Source: Sthenelais limicola (taxonomy: Eukaryota; Annelida; Polychaeta; Phyllodocida; Sigalionidae). From it: DNA of 64,000 bases. The number at the start of each line of letters is the position of its first letter. The first letter of the stretch is position 1. Under the pieces are notes generated by a model. It did no database searches. It saw only the letters and a list, made by a program, of their open reading frames with translations, and was not told the DNA's origin. This document shows, in pieces, positions 1 to 11,661 of this stretch. The stretch lies in NCBI GenBank assembly GCA_942159475.1, contig OW804094.1, forward strand, positions 18,829,067 to 18,893,066. Reading direction: 5' to 3'. A program made the translations under genes and the position numbers.

Positions 1-508
1 TGGAAGCCAAGTGATGAATAATGACTTTTGGGGTCAAAATTGTACCAAATAAATGTAACTCGCCTACACTGTCGTGAATATAACTCCACTTAGTTGTCGA
101 CATGACATTAAGCAACTATCACTCACTCCCCAATTGAATAAATGTTTATTGAAAATAGCTCTTGGGATCGATGTTGTTTGTGCAGACAATGATTATGAAT
201 AAATATTAAATCGGGGAGAGGTATCATGTCTCTGATATGACGATCTTAAACAGCAATGAAGAAAACTCACACAAAATTGATGTCTAGTAATTGAAATTAA
301 AAATGCTAGGTTTTCTCTATTTTTCTAATTTGTTTCCCCTCTCAAAATGAGAAAGATTACAAATGTGAAAAGTTTGGGAAATTAAAATTATCAATAAAAA
401 AACCCTAAAAATGTATGAATATAAAAGAAATGCATACAACAAATTGCTGTGTTGAAATTGTGTCTGGATGAGAGAAGTACAAAAATGTACTAATGATGAT
501 TCACTTAC
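1..508. other. Intronic or intergenic DNA of the Gr-like gene
   Basis: AT-rich sequence downstream of the second Gr-like exon. I see no convincing further exon and no repeat. Confidence 0.4.
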
Positions 509-580
509 TGAGAAATATTGCCTTTGATGGAGGCTGTCCGACAGGGGAAGCACTCGTACCAGAGGAAAGGTTTTATTGGC
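509..580 (-). CDS. Gr-like gene, next coding exon (24 codons)
   Basis: A 72-base exon follows the first one after an intron of about 590 bases. The acceptor is ttttttacag/gcc and the donor is tctca/gtaagt. Both ends are phase 0, matching the first exon. It encodes A-N-K-T-F-P-L-V-R then L-H-Q-R-Q-Y-F-S, the kind of short exon expected between TM6 and TM7 of Gr-family genes. The last exon, with the TY(x5)QF motif, was not found and is probably beyond base 1. Confidence 0.6.
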
Positions 581-1173
581 CTGTAAAAAATATGTATTTC
601 GCTAAATGATTTTATCCAATGATGAAGAGTGTTTAGCTTTTGCGGATAGATTTAAAACTAACTTGGAAAATGGTAGAGACATAGAGATGCAGTAAGACAA
701 ATAGGGGACATGAAGTTTTGTTGGGGTATGCATAATATGTTCTGCCACACATTTTTTTTTATAAAAACTGGATAAATAAAAAAATAAAAAAAAACGCAAT
801 TAGAATATGGCTCCTCCCCTGAGTCTCAAGGGCAATACAAATGATTCCTTGCAGGCAGTGATTGGATCCAGGGGTTGTGGTTTATCTCCATCTATTTTTA
901 TGGTATTAGTAATGAATATATAATGTTGAGGTAATTTTCTCATTGTAATCGCTATTTAGTCATATTGTTAGATCAGCATGAACTGAAAATAATGTAAATG
1001 TGCATAATGTTTATCGCTCAATGAAAGCTTTTAAATACATATAAAATACAACCTGAGACTCAAAATATAGCAGTGACCTTGTGTAATATTTATAGCATTG
1101 GTGGGACCTATAGTTGCCTGGGAATTTAAAATAACAAGTTCATGTTTATCCCTTAAGATTTCCTGTGGCTTAC

Positions 1174-2115
1174 CTCATTGTTCATCTTGATGGCATACAC
1201 CAGAGGAATCCAGATGACAAACTGATACAGAATGTGGTAAATGAGGACAAGGTTAAGAAAGAAATTTTCATCAGGAGGGTCCAGGAGCATATACAACAAA
1301 CCAATACTTCTGGTTACAAAGTTGAACACAGTTATTAAGAAATAACCCTGAAGCAGATGATTACTTCTATCAACAAACTCACAGATAGCATTGTGCTCCT
1401 CAATGATCTGATCAACTTCCTCTCCGGTAAGCAATTTTACCTGACTGAGACGTTTGTTGAATATTTTAAAATTACCTAACAGTGTAAATAGAACCGATGT
1501 AGCCATTAAGGAGAAAATACAATTACTATTACTAATGCTTAAGTCTGCAATGAATCCTATTATAATCATTATTTCAGCCAGTAGATGGTTTCCATGTGCT
1601 TTTTGGATATGAAACTGCATAAAGTTGTCATACTCATGAATGACTTGGTAAATTAGAAAGAAGGCAAATGCAAAAGTTAATGACATCAGAATGCTTGCTG
1701 AAAATATGAATGAATAATCTCGGCAGAAATGTAACTTCCTCAAATCTTGGATGAGTCTTGACCATAGATCTTTGATAAGGGTATATTTTAGGGTGTGAAT
1801 GCATCTGAATATTGAGAATGAAATCAACCAAAGGTACCAGCGCATCCATGTGCCAACCATAGATACCTGAATTTTTTGTTCTCCTGGTTCTCCTGACCAA
1901 AGCATACATAGCATAAAGATCACAAAAGACCCTAGTAATACATCCAGCAGAAGTCTGAGTGCACAGTGGACACAGAGCATGTAATACAAGAACTTATTCT
2001 TGCACTGGTCTTTTGAAGGTATATGCAAACCAAATGTGCTGGCCAAATGGAAAGCAGACTTGAATAACAATGTCTGTGGCTTGGGAAACATGGCAGATCC
2101 TGATGATATTTCCAT
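1174..2115 (-). CDS. Gustatory-receptor-like 7TM protein, first coding exon (partial gene)
   Basis: The exon encodes about 314 residues from an ATG with a good context (A at -3, G at +4). It ends at a GT donor (aatgag/gtaagc) in phase 0, so the VSHRKS tail of the open frame is intron. The protein has six or so hydrophobic membrane segments and a region around residues 225-280 (C-E-F-V-D-R-S-N-H-L-L, then Y-F-L-I-T-V-F-N-F, then S-I-G-L-L-Y-M-L-L) laid out like the arthropod gustatory receptor and invertebrate Gr-like (7tm_7) family. Members are usually 350-450 residues, so the C-terminal exons lie at lower coordinates and partly outside the window. Likely a plasma-membrane chemoreceptor or ligand-gated channel. 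The family call rests on pattern, not on a search. Confidence 0.7.
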
Positions 2116-2189
2116 TTTTAAAGCTCGTCAAATTATTGCGTGCCAAGGATATGCCAGCAGCAAATAGCAAGACAAAGTACTGAATATTA

Positions 2190-2860
2190 ATTCAGTCTTC
2201 TACTAAAGATTGTGTCTCTACTGAAGGGGGGTGTCCTCTACTGAAGATTGTGTCTCTTACTAAGTTTGTGTCTCCTACTGAAGATGGTGTCTCCTACTGA
2301 AGATGGTGTCTTCTACTGAAGGTTGTGTCCTCTACTGAAGATGGTGTCTCCTACTGAAGGTTGTGTCCTCTACTGAAGATGGCGTCTTCTACTGAAGGTT
2401 GTGTCTTCTACTGAAGGTTGTGTCTTCTACTGAAGGTTGTGTCTTCTACTGAAGGTTGTGTCTTCTACTGAAGGTTGTGTCTCCTACTGAAGATGGTGTC
2501 TTCTACTGAAGGTTGTGTCTCCTACTGAAGATGGTGTCTTCTACTGAAGGTTGTGTCCTCTACTGAAGATGGCGTCTTCTACTGAAGGTTGTGTCTCCTA
2601 CTGAAGGTTGTGTCTCTACTGAAGGTTGTGTCTCCTACTGAAGATTGTGTCTTCTACTGAAGGTGGTGTCCTCTACTGAAGATTGTGTCTTCTAGTGAAG
2701 GTCGTGTTTCCTACTGAAGGTTGTGTCTCCTACTGAAGGTTGTGTCTCTACTGAAGGTTGTGTCTTCTACTGAAGGTTGTGTCTTCTACTGAAAGTGGTG
2801 TCCTCTACTGAAAGTGGTGTCCTCTACTGAAGGTTGTGTCCTCTACTGAAGAGTGAGTCT
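2190..2860. repeat. Minisatellite, about 18-bp unit (ctactgaaggttgtgtct)
   Basis: Roughly 37 head-to-tail copies of an 18-19 base unit, ctactgaag followed by r-t-t-g-t-g-t-c-y. Variants alternate gttgtgtc, atggtgtc and gtggtgtc. It lies just upstream of the Gr-like gene and has no sustained reading frame. Confidence 0.95.
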
Positions 2861-4169
2861 TCCTTCTTAACTAAAGCAATGTCTCTATCTAAAAAGGGTC
2901 ACTTCACTGAATACAGCATGATTAATTCTGATGATGAGATGATGTTGCAGCCAGATGACAATCAAGCAGCATGGCTACATAAATATAGATTTGTATCCCC
3001 TGGTTTGTTAAAAAGTGAGTTTCTGATGTCATGGCTGTAGTATTGATTAGGAAGTGTTTATCTAACAAATGGTATTGAAACCAGATTCAGGGCTTGCTGT
3101 TGGCTGAGGTGGGGAATAGAGGTTACCTATAAAAGCTGCATTGTCAGTTAAAGCTGCACTCTCAGTTAACAGCGGTCAAGTATAGGGAGCATAAGCATAT
3201 TGAACATCTTCTACATGGCAGTGAATTTAGGCGTGCCACCGCACCTGTTTGATGAAGCTTTGTTGACATGTTGGCTCAGCATTGCAGACATAATCATTCT
3301 CTATTCTTTCATCATTCCAAGAGTTTTTTTGTTTTTTTTAAAGATTTTATATTGTTTCCCGGGTAGCCCAGGATTTTCAAACGGCCCCAGCCTTACATTA
3401 GATTATGTATACATGCAGCATGGAGTCCGTTGTTAACAATGAGACAATATTTTACATGAAATTAGTCAATGGGTTAATCACTAGCACAGAGTATGACCCA
3501 GATTTTAAATAGAATAGGTACTAAGATAAGCAAGGAACTAAGTTCTAGACCCCAGATTATTATTATTACGGAACTTTTATTCAGCAAAACATATACATGT
3601 ATAGTAATATAAATCAAGAAGAGGACAGGTTCGTTCTCCAATGGAGGTCTTCCGAGTAGCCCTTAATCTATCTCTATCTATCTTTATAGCCAAAACTTTT
3701 CACTTGTGACCACCAGAATCTTTAAACTTCTAATGCTAAGTCTATGGGGATTGTTTATTTTTGTTACAACGGCAAGACTAAATTTACGTTATTTCACTCC
3801 TGCCACCATGAAACTTAAGCTTATTATTAAACATCTTCTACTTTATATTCCATTCTTTTCTAACCCCTCTAAAAGTCATTTGACCAACATTTTGGAGGAT
3901 GTTTTTTTTGGCTACAGCGTTTCTAAAACGCGAGGCTGATTAGTTTGAGTATTTGCCAACCATTTAAGCAGCATTACTGTAATGGTGTTGTGTCCAATAT
4001 GCAAGCTGACAAACATAATAGTCCTGTTGACAGTTGGTCTGGGTACGGGTAACAGATCCAACATACCAATATGACTATAGATTTAATATTGATAAAAAGT
4101 ACACATAATATTGCCTTTAGTGTGTAGACAAACATGTATAATGCATTTCACTATTTGTGATGTGTCGCA
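2861..4169. other. No gene recognised; possible retroelement 3' end at 3548-3700 (-)
   Basis: Mostly unique AT-rich DNA. On the minus strand at about 3548-3590, gctgaataaaagttcc runs into (taa)n, which resembles the 3' end of a CR1-like element (compare gaataaaagt before the (ta)n tails at 15.17 kb and 48.78 kb). The open frames at 3200-3436 and 3706-3939 show no recognisable domain. Confidence 0.3.
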
Positions 4170-4845
4170 GCAAAATAACAACTCCCGGAAAATTACCGCC
4201 CCACCTCTTGTATAATTTTGCCGGCTATAATTCTGAGAGCTGCATACAGACTCAACTTACACATTTCTTTGAGAACAATGATTTATTTACCGATGTACAA
4301 TATGGTTTCAGAAAAGGCCGATCCATAGTCAAAGCACATGAAAACTTTTGGGGAATGTTTATAATAATATCAATAATAAAAGGGCAACCATCTTAATTTT
4401 CTTAGATTTCAAAAAAGGTTTTGATACCATTAATCATGAAACTCTTATTACAAAATTATGGGATAAACGGAAACCCCCTCCAATGGATAAAAAATTACCT
4501 AAGTGACAGGACCCAAAAGGTGCTTGTAAACAGAGGGCCTCTTCATTAAAACCAGTTCGGTGTGGAGTTCCACAAGGAACTGCTTTAGGTTCATTACTAT
4601 TTTCAATTTACATGAATGATTTACCAAGTGTAGTTACCAACAGTAATGTTCAATTGTTTGCGGACGATACTGTGTTATATGCTGATAGATCCTTACAAAG
4701 ACAAACAATAAGCACACTACAAGCGAATCTTAAGAATATTGTGCAATGGTGCGATTTAAACAAAATCTTGTTAAACATAAAGAAATGCAAGAGTCTAACA
4801 ATTCAATCTAAAGAGAATACGAAAAACTCTACTTATACTATGTAA
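4170..4845 (+). pseudogene. CR1-like reverse transcriptase fragment, decayed
   Basis: Scattered frames match a non-LTR reverse transcriptase in order: S-C-I-Q-T-Q-L, Q-Y-G-F-R-K-G-R-S, W-I-K-N-Y-L-S-D-R, then L-F-A-D-D-T-V-L-Y (the catalytic F/YADD box) and W-C-D-L-N-K-I-L-L-N. Several frameshifts and stops separate them. Endonuclease and 3' end are missing. It resembles the CR1-like copies at 11.6 kb and 50 kb. Confidence 0.85.
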
Positions 4846-5848
4846 TAAAAGATTCAAGATGGCGGACATGCAACTCCCTTATTCATCAGAATATGGTCAT
4901 TATGAATTTGTATAGAAATCAGGTTATTTACAAAGGGTCCTCTGGTATGTATATATAGAATTTTTATTCGCGACTTCATATATGATACATAAAAATCAGG
5001 AATAGGACGTAAAACCTCACAGAAGTGTTCTTCCTGGTGGCCCATTAAAACAAAGGTTAAATTAGTGATAATGAAAATTTAACTAACATCGATAATCATT
5101 GATCCTGAAGTAAACATTATTAGTAGGTAATTTAATTTAAATATTGTTCGTTCAAGTCATTATTTTCGATCACAATTTGTCTGGATAAGATGTTATATCC
5201 GTCGCCTTGTTTTTCAATTGTTCCTGGTGTAGAAGTGAAAGCATTTGAGGTGACCAACGTGATCTTCAAGATGTTCTGTTATACTCCTAATAGATTCAAT
5301 ATGTAAACAGTGGGCAGAGACATAAAAAAACATATTTGCTCATATGGCCAATACCAGTAGTATGAAGAATGCTGAAATGCTAATCATTGTATTTGATAGT
5401 AGATTGGTACCTAGGCGACGCATGAAAACAAACTGGTTATGCATACTGTGTACATGTTTAAATGTAATTGGAGAATACAATCTTTTAATCATGTAGTTTT
5501 TAAAATACGACAAATACGACATACGACATAAACTGCCCCTGTTACTTACTTGATAGTATATGGCAACTTATTATTTTGCAGAAAATAATAAACAATGAAA
5601 CATATTATTCTATTATGTGCATGATATTTCGGTAACTGTAAGCATTCTGGTAATATTTATCACATGATTGCTTTGAATTAACTCATTATTTGATGTACAT
5701 CAATATATCACAGATTGGCTTCATATCTGCGTTCCATATAGCCTAAAGTTAATGGAGCTCATACAGTGAGATTCTTTTGATGTTACATAATGCTTTATCC
5801 AACTGATTGTTCAAATGATGTTATTTGAATCTTGTGTAGATTTAGACC
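4846..5848. other. No gene or repeat recognised
   Basis: AT-rich sequence with short open frames only. No domain, splice-linked exon or repeat family recognised. Confidence 0.4.
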
Positions 5849-7345
5849 CAGGCCATCAGAGGTTGCTTTGGGGGCACTTTGTCAAACTCTACATCGTCCT
5901 CCCAGTCGCTATCACTTTCATAATCGACTAGGGCAATTTCACATTCTGGGCAGTTAAAAGTTAAGAAAGGAACATGGAAACTGCTGTCTCTTTTTCTCTG
6001 TCTCTCCCTCCCTTCTTCTCTATCTCTATCTGCCCTTGATATAACACTTCAATGTGTTGATAAGGGCGTAAAGCAACCAATCTCACTCATTCATTACTCG
6101 CTACCACTTTTGTAATCAAGTACAAGATCGCATTCTGGGTGATTTTCATGAGGGTCCCAAGTGACCCAAAGTCAGAATAGTTGTAGGCGTCTGCTGTGTC
6201 ATATTCCGAGTCCAGATCAACCTCAGTGTCTGTGTCTGGATCCCACAGATCATCAAAGCCTGTAAAATAGAAATTATCATGATTTTAAATCCCAAAATAA
6301 TAATGATGGGAATGCATCTGGTGATATCATCATATAGGCTACAAAATTTATACAACGGTTCTTTAAGTAGCCTACACATGAGAATGATTTGCTAGATACA
6401 ATTTACAATTTTCGTTCGGGAATTTAAAACAATATTTTAGAATGGCCTACTGAGAAATGAATACTGCTCACCCACTTAGTAAGGTAAAGTATATGGAATT
6501 TTATTATACACGCATTCCATATGAGAGATGCTATAAGTGGGGTGCTATAAAAATATTCATATAGTATGCATACCATAAAAATGAAGTGGTCTAAAAATAG
6601 CTCTGACGTTACGTCCACACTTCCGCCTTCTCTGCAGAGACCCAAGGCAGCATGTAAACACATCCACACAGTCGGTGGTGCTTGGACTATCTCTGATATT
6701 TGTTTCATACTTTTTCAATGATCTGATGATATTAGATCAAGTTTTATGCCCATATAATAAATATAGATCAAATGGAACTCGCTGGCAATAATACAAAATT
6801 TATTGAGCACTCTGACTATGGCATCGTGCTTATGCAGACAAATCTCGTCCAATAAATTTTTTATTATTGCCGGCTCATTCCATTCTCTCTATATATAAAC
6901 TCCCCAAATTAATATATAAACTCTGCAAATTATTATCTAGTCATACAATTAACTTTGGCTAATGACTATGTAAGACTAGTAACATTGATATTGTTATCAT
7001 TAAATATCAAATAAGATATTATTCAATTTATTTACCAGTCATCTGCAGATTCATCGGTCACATTGGTGAAGATGCTAGCCATCAAAACTGTTCTGGAAAT
7101 TGGGCTTGCGCCAATGACAACTTCTTCAGCTACAAGAAAATATCCAAAATAAATACCTGAATTGAGAAACTTTAGGATACAAAACAAACCAAATATTAAA
7201 CATGTTGTAATAGTTATGTTATAGGCCTAGGCCTATAGCCTAGCCTACTATAACTTGAAACCGGTAGTTGTTTACAAGAAAACTATTTACCAGATCCAGG
7301 GTGAATATTCGCCATCCTCCTCATCCACCTTGGCTTTTTTAACAG
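5849..7345 (-). pseudogene. Fragment of an acidic-protein gene (unrecognised), duplicated near 25 kb
   Basis: Several exon-like blocks lie on the minus strand. One at about 7035-7132 (acceptor cttgtag/ctgaag, donor gactg/gtaaat) encodes V-I-G-A-S-P-I-S-R-T. One at about 6100-6262 (acceptor ttttacag/gcttt) encodes D-L-W-D-P-D-T-D-T-E-V-D and then H-P-E-C-D-L-V-L-D-Y after a frame change. A third, 5849-5955, encodes C-P-E-C-E-I-A-L-V-D-Y and ends Q-P-L-M-A-W-V-stop. The second and third blocks look like an internal repeat (H/C-P-E-C-x-x-x-L-V-x-D-Y). A SINE sits between them. Exon phases do not all fit, so this may be a broken copy. Function unknown. Confidence 0.4.
5984..6094 (+). mobile_element. 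SINE, internally deleted
   Basis: Part of the window-wide SINE family. It has the CT-rich arm joined directly to gcccttgatataacac and the 3' tail ctcactcattcat. It shares its right flank (attactcgctacc) and the variant aatgtgtt with the SINE at 24978-25154, so both descend from one insertion that was later duplicated with its surroundings. Confidence 0.85.
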
Positions 7346-7364
7346 CCCGATTATATTTGTCAGT

Positions 7365-7450
7365 CTGTCAGTACAATATAGCGTACAATATAGCGTACAA
7401 TATAGCGTACAATATAGTGTACAATATAGCGTACAATATAATCAATATAC
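7365..7450. repeat. 12-bp tandem repeat (gtacaatatagc)
   Basis: About seven copies of gtacaatatagc. The flanking sequence (cgattatatttgtcagtctgt before, ttgctgctcacaaggtgta after) recurs at 7686-7795 with only one repeat unit, so a block of about 110-130 bases was duplicated and the array expanded in one copy. Confidence 0.9.
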
Positions 7451-7478
7451 TTGCTGCTCACAAGGTGTAGTAAGATTG

Positions 7479-7603
7479 CCATAGTGTCAAGTGTCAAGTA
7501 TGAGGTGGATTATATTCGCCAAGTAAGCCCAGAAGCAAAGAGGCCGTAGATTGAGTTGCTTCTGGGCTTACAAGACAAATATTGTCTACCGAGGACTTGA
7601 CCC
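7479..7603. repeat. Long inverted repeat (hairpin MITE candidate)
   Basis: The arms gtaagcccagaagcaa and ttgcttctgggcttac are perfect complements around a 20-base loop. Outer blocks (tcaagt / acttga) extend the palindrome. No protein coded. Confidence 0.7.
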
Positions 7604-7918
7604 TGTGGTCATCTTACTTTTATTCCCTGATTTCATGTAAAATTGCTACATTTTTTTGCTACTTTTGCTACTATGCTAATACAGCCCCGATTATATTTGT
7701 CAGTCTGTGAGTAACACATCAATTGTCATTTGATTCCATGATTTGGCTGTGAGCGTACGATATAATCGATATACTTGCTGCTCACAAGGTGTACAATATA
7801 AACTCTGTCTTGTACAGTGACATCACGATTGTTCAAGACTATCTGAGTTACGTGGACATCACAGTTCTATAAAATGAATTAAAATAAGCTAATAATAAGG
7901 AAACAATCATGGAATAAA

Positions 7919-8052
7919 AGCAAAAATAACACAGTATCGGGTAGCCTATTCGGTGGCCTGTATTCACCTTGTATGGCCGAAAAACAATGAGGCCGGTAGG
8001 CCTACTTGGTGAATACAGTCCACAGCTTACATGATACTGTGTTATTCTTGCT
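7919..8052. repeat. Long inverted repeat (hairpin MITE candidate)
   Basis: Terminal arms agcaaaaataacacagtatc and gatactgtgttattcttgct pair with one mismatch, and inner blocks ctgtattcacc / ggtgaatacag also pair. About 134 bases overall, the structure of a foldback MITE. Confidence 0.75.
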
Positions 8053-9215
8053 ATAATATTCCCGGCACCCCCACTCAGGGGTCAAAAGTGTAGGCTATGC
8101 TTTTTTGTTCCCAATTTTGCGGAGAAAGGGGGTACTTTTTACTTAAAAACGCGGAAGGCAAAATCAGAAATAAGGGTACCAATTTGCAGCTGACCTATGC
8201 GAAATGCTGAAAAAGGGGGGTATTTTTAATGCCAGAGCAGTAACTTGTGGCACAGAATAACATATAATTATGACAGAAACTCCACATCAAGTCATGTTTA
8301 CATGGGATATTCCTTCCTGATTTTCCGCCTTTTGCCACAAAAAAGGCTGTGTGTGGTAAAATGCCTTGAAAAGGGTGGGGGGCAGGATAATATTGTCCGC
8401 TCACAACCAAATCGTGGAATAAAGCTGTCCAGATACAGGTTGCCCTACTGGAGCCTGGAGGGCTGAAGGGAGGTTCCACTCAGACTCAGTTCTGTTTTTG
8501 TTTGCTGCGCCTGCGAGAAAAGAAATATCCATGATTTATTTTTCAAATCCAAACAGCAGGTAGCTAGCTACAGTGGAGATTTGGGTTTAGACTGGAAAGC
8601 ATGGCTATCGGAATAATTTGTGTGTACGCTATAGCATAATACGTAGATGTATAGCCTAGTACTAAAGTAAGATTCTAAGAAGTAAGGCCTACCGGTGTAG
8701 GCCTAGTCGGCGTAGTAGGCTAAGTAGTAGAGGAAAAGTTGACATTTATCATGGCTCCACATATTTCTTGCCTTAGTGGGTAAGGTTTCAAATTACTATA
8801 GATCTAGCATCAATACAAATCACAGGCTTTAGATTCAGGGAATACAACAAGTGGTATTCCCCAATTGTTGTGGGGGTTGGTTTTTTTTAGAGATTAATGT
8901 TTCTTAACTTCCTCTTTAACTACGGCTCCGATTCACCCATGAGCGGCTTCCGGTCAGCTATATGTTGCGCACAAATGCATGCGTAGTGGGCGAGGTATAA
9001 GCTGGGAGATTTTTTTTTATTATTTCATTGCGTAATTTACCAAATTATCATTTACCATTATGTTTCTAAAGCATCTTAATATAATTCTGTTGAAAGGGTA
9101 GTTTGAAGACTTAGTTAGAAGAGTTAGCTGATCTTTCGAGAGTGACGTTGTGACGTTGGCGACGGCAACGTGGTGACGTCACTCATTGACAACGCATGGT
9201 CACAGTTTTCCCGCC
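8053..9215. other. No gene recognised
   Basis: Short frames on both strands at 8195-8479 show no recognisable domain. No repeat family seen. Confidence 0.35.
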
Positions 9216-9228
9216 TCAGTGGAATCAG

Positions 9229-9388
9229 ACTTTCTGTCTCTTTTCTCTGTCTCTCTCCCTACTTCTCTATCTCTATTTCCTGGGTATGATCATAAACTGC
9301 CCCCCTCTCAGCTCTCCAACCCTTGATATAACCATATTAAATGTGTTGATAAAGGGTGTAAAGCAACCAATCTCACTCACTCACTCAC
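9229..9388 (+). mobile_element. SINE, 5'-truncated, with 13-bp target-site duplication
   Basis: The element starts at actttctgtctc and ends in actcactcactc. It is flanked by tcagtggaatcag at 9216-9228 and 9389-9401. A 5' truncation plus a long direct repeat is the signature of target-primed reverse transcription. Confidence 0.92.
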
Positions 9389-9401
9389 TCAGTGGAATCA
9401 G

Positions 9402-10040
9402 CATTGAAGCTACCAGTAGGCCTAGCCTACATATAGATGTTCTAAATTCATTGCATGGCAGGGAGAATTGTATTGATGAAAGTCTAAAAAGTGTTAGATT
9501 TTTGTTGACAGACTATAACGATTAACATTTAGACTATACATTGAATGTTTTCTTAAAAATTAAATAACCGTACCTAATGTTACAAAAGATGTGAAAAATA
9601 TTTATATGGCTTGGGGCACAGTTAAAAAATACGCCATATATAGAAAAGGTTGAACCTAAACATGTTTAGCTACCGGTACTGGGCCTACGTACCCCTGGTC
9701 GCCCACCAGCGCTAATCCTTTAGCTTTAATAGGCCTGCATGTATAGCGAAACAGCTAACTTAGTTAATCATCTAATTTTATTCATTTGGATTATTGTTTG
9801 CATAATGTAATATTTTTGCTTTTTTCTGCAAAGTCCTGCATGCCAACCAGATTCATAGGCTACCGGTACCCGCCCTCTGTATCATCAGAATTGTCACTGT
9901 TCGTCACTAGGCCTATGTGAGCAGTGATGATAGATTTCAGAGTGAATTTCAGAATTCAGGACTTTTAATTAATTCAATCTGTTTTTCTGATGGAGGTTCT
10001 GATGGAGGGGCCTCAGCCGAAGGCTCTTATGCCAAGTTAT
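9402..10040. other. No gene recognised
   Basis: Unique AT-rich sequence with short frames only. Confidence 0.35.
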
Positions 10041-10064
10041 GGCAGTGCGCGGGAGTCGCCGAAG

Positions 10065-10165
10065 GACGTAATTTTCATCTCGTCTTCATTGTGTTGGACA
10101 ATCTTCAGGTCAATTTGTCTCTCTACGTCCCTTCTGAGTTCTCAGAAAACAGTATACTTGCTGAA
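10065..10165 (-). pseudogene. Decayed copy of the exon at 10755-11072
   Basis: The block gtcgccgaaggacgtaattt through aggtcaatttgtctctctacg is about 80 percent like 10753-10830, but its minus-strand frame is broken by stops. It marks a local duplication. Confidence 0.5.
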
Positions 10166-10757
10166 AACACCCATGTTGGTCTTCTGAACTCGTGGAAATG
10201 AAAATAAATGCTGAGATTAGCGGGAAATGCGATTAGGACCGAGGTCAGATATCGTTGTTATGCCTTGACGTAGCAACAAGTCCATAGCAACCGTTGTCAG
10301 CGTCGTCGTGAAACTTCGGTTTGCGCCTCAGATTTTTGTATTAGACGAAAATATAAAATTCTAAGTTTTTCGAGTTGACGTTAAGAAATAAGACGTTTCT
10401 TTTGCTATAAAGGACCATCTATTGACTTTAGAATAAAAACACGAAATCCAAAATCTCGCGAGGCCGTTGATATGTCCAGATGACGTCATCATCCAACATC
10501 CGTGTCTGGCGTCAGTGCGCCACGAGGATGTCTGACGCCAAGGTAAAATTTCAGTGTGTGTTGGAAGTATTTCTATTAACAAGATATTTATTCACTAAAT
10601 GCTAATTTCATGAAAAAGAATACGTACGGCACCCATATGCATATTCGCATATTTTCGTCAGGTTTTCCACAGGTTTTAGGTCGTCTATACGGTTCGAGTG
10701 TGCCATGTTATAAAAATGGTTCGAGTCTGGTAATTCTTTTCAACGCAAGACCAAGGG

Positions 10758-11072
10758 CTAGTCGCCGAAGGAAGTAATTTCGTCTTCATTGTGGTAAACA
10801 ATTTTCAGGTCAATTTGTCTCTCCACGTTCCTTCTCGGAATACACTTGCTGCAAACAGACGATGTAGAGGTTTTTAGTTCCTGGTTTAGTTGAAATTCGG
10901 AGGTCGAAATAGCGTATGCCAGCATGGAGCTGTTGGGAAACTTGTTAGTGACTGTCATGTCCGGCGTCTTGGACCATCTCTCTTCAATCCTTTTGGCTCT
11001 TGCGCAGAAGATTCTGCACAGTACTCGGATCACAGTTGGATAGTTAGGGGATGGTTGGCCTTTTATATCCAA
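10758..11072 (-). CDS. Short unrecognised ORF with C-x2-C motif
   Basis: An open frame of about 104 codons, basic in the middle. Near its end it has S-V-C-S-K-C-I-P-R-R followed by V-E-R-Q-I-D-L-K-I-V and an acidic tail H-N-E-D-E-I-T-S-F-G-D. The C-terminal part is duplicated at 10.1 kb. It may be a terminal exon of a gene or of a transposon accessory protein. Function unknown; the start codon is not certain. Confidence 0.35.
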   Translation of the reverse strand: MDIKGQPSPNYPTVIRVLCRIFCARAKRIEERWSKTPDMTVTNKFPNSSMLAYAISTSEFQLNQELKTSTSSVCSKCIPRRNVERQIDLKIVYHNEDEITSFGD

Positions 11073-11661
11073 CTTGTTGGATAGAGAATCGTGGGACCTT
11101 ATACAATCAGTTTACACAAGTGTATCATTCATATTAATTCCACAAAATAGTGGGATGATGTAATTACTTGAGAGCAGTATGGGCTACTGCAGGGCCAGAA
11201 ATGGTCAAGTATTGGCTAGACAAACAAATAAATTTTTCTCCCAGATATTAAATCCGTTTTCTATCACGTTAGTCATGTATCAATATAAGATGAAGAAGTT
11301 GACATGTAAGAGCACTGTTATCATATTCAAAAACGATAGCAGAGAAAAGAAGTGTATATACCGTCACCAAGACGAAAACCTTACCATTTATGGTAAAAGG
11401 TACTGTATTTTATGTAGTTGCCTCGTTGGTAGGCCAATGTTGTGTATAGATATATTGTTATTTTGGTATCTCTTCAAAATGGTGTTTGTAATAATGAAGA
11501 TGGGTGGGGGGCATGCTGAGGCGGCCAATATTGTAAGAAAACCTAGAAATGAATTATGAAACGAAGCAAATAGGGGATCTCAAGGGACTTAAAATAGTAT
11601 CGTGGAATGTCCGAAGCATATACTTTAGAAGATAGATCAAATTAGATATATAGTAAAGGAA

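Noticed and set aside
11179..11559. 126-codon ORF upstream of the CR1-like element as its ORF1
   Set aside because: No coiled coil, esterase, PHD or RNA-binding pattern; it runs into the start of the endonuclease region by chance.
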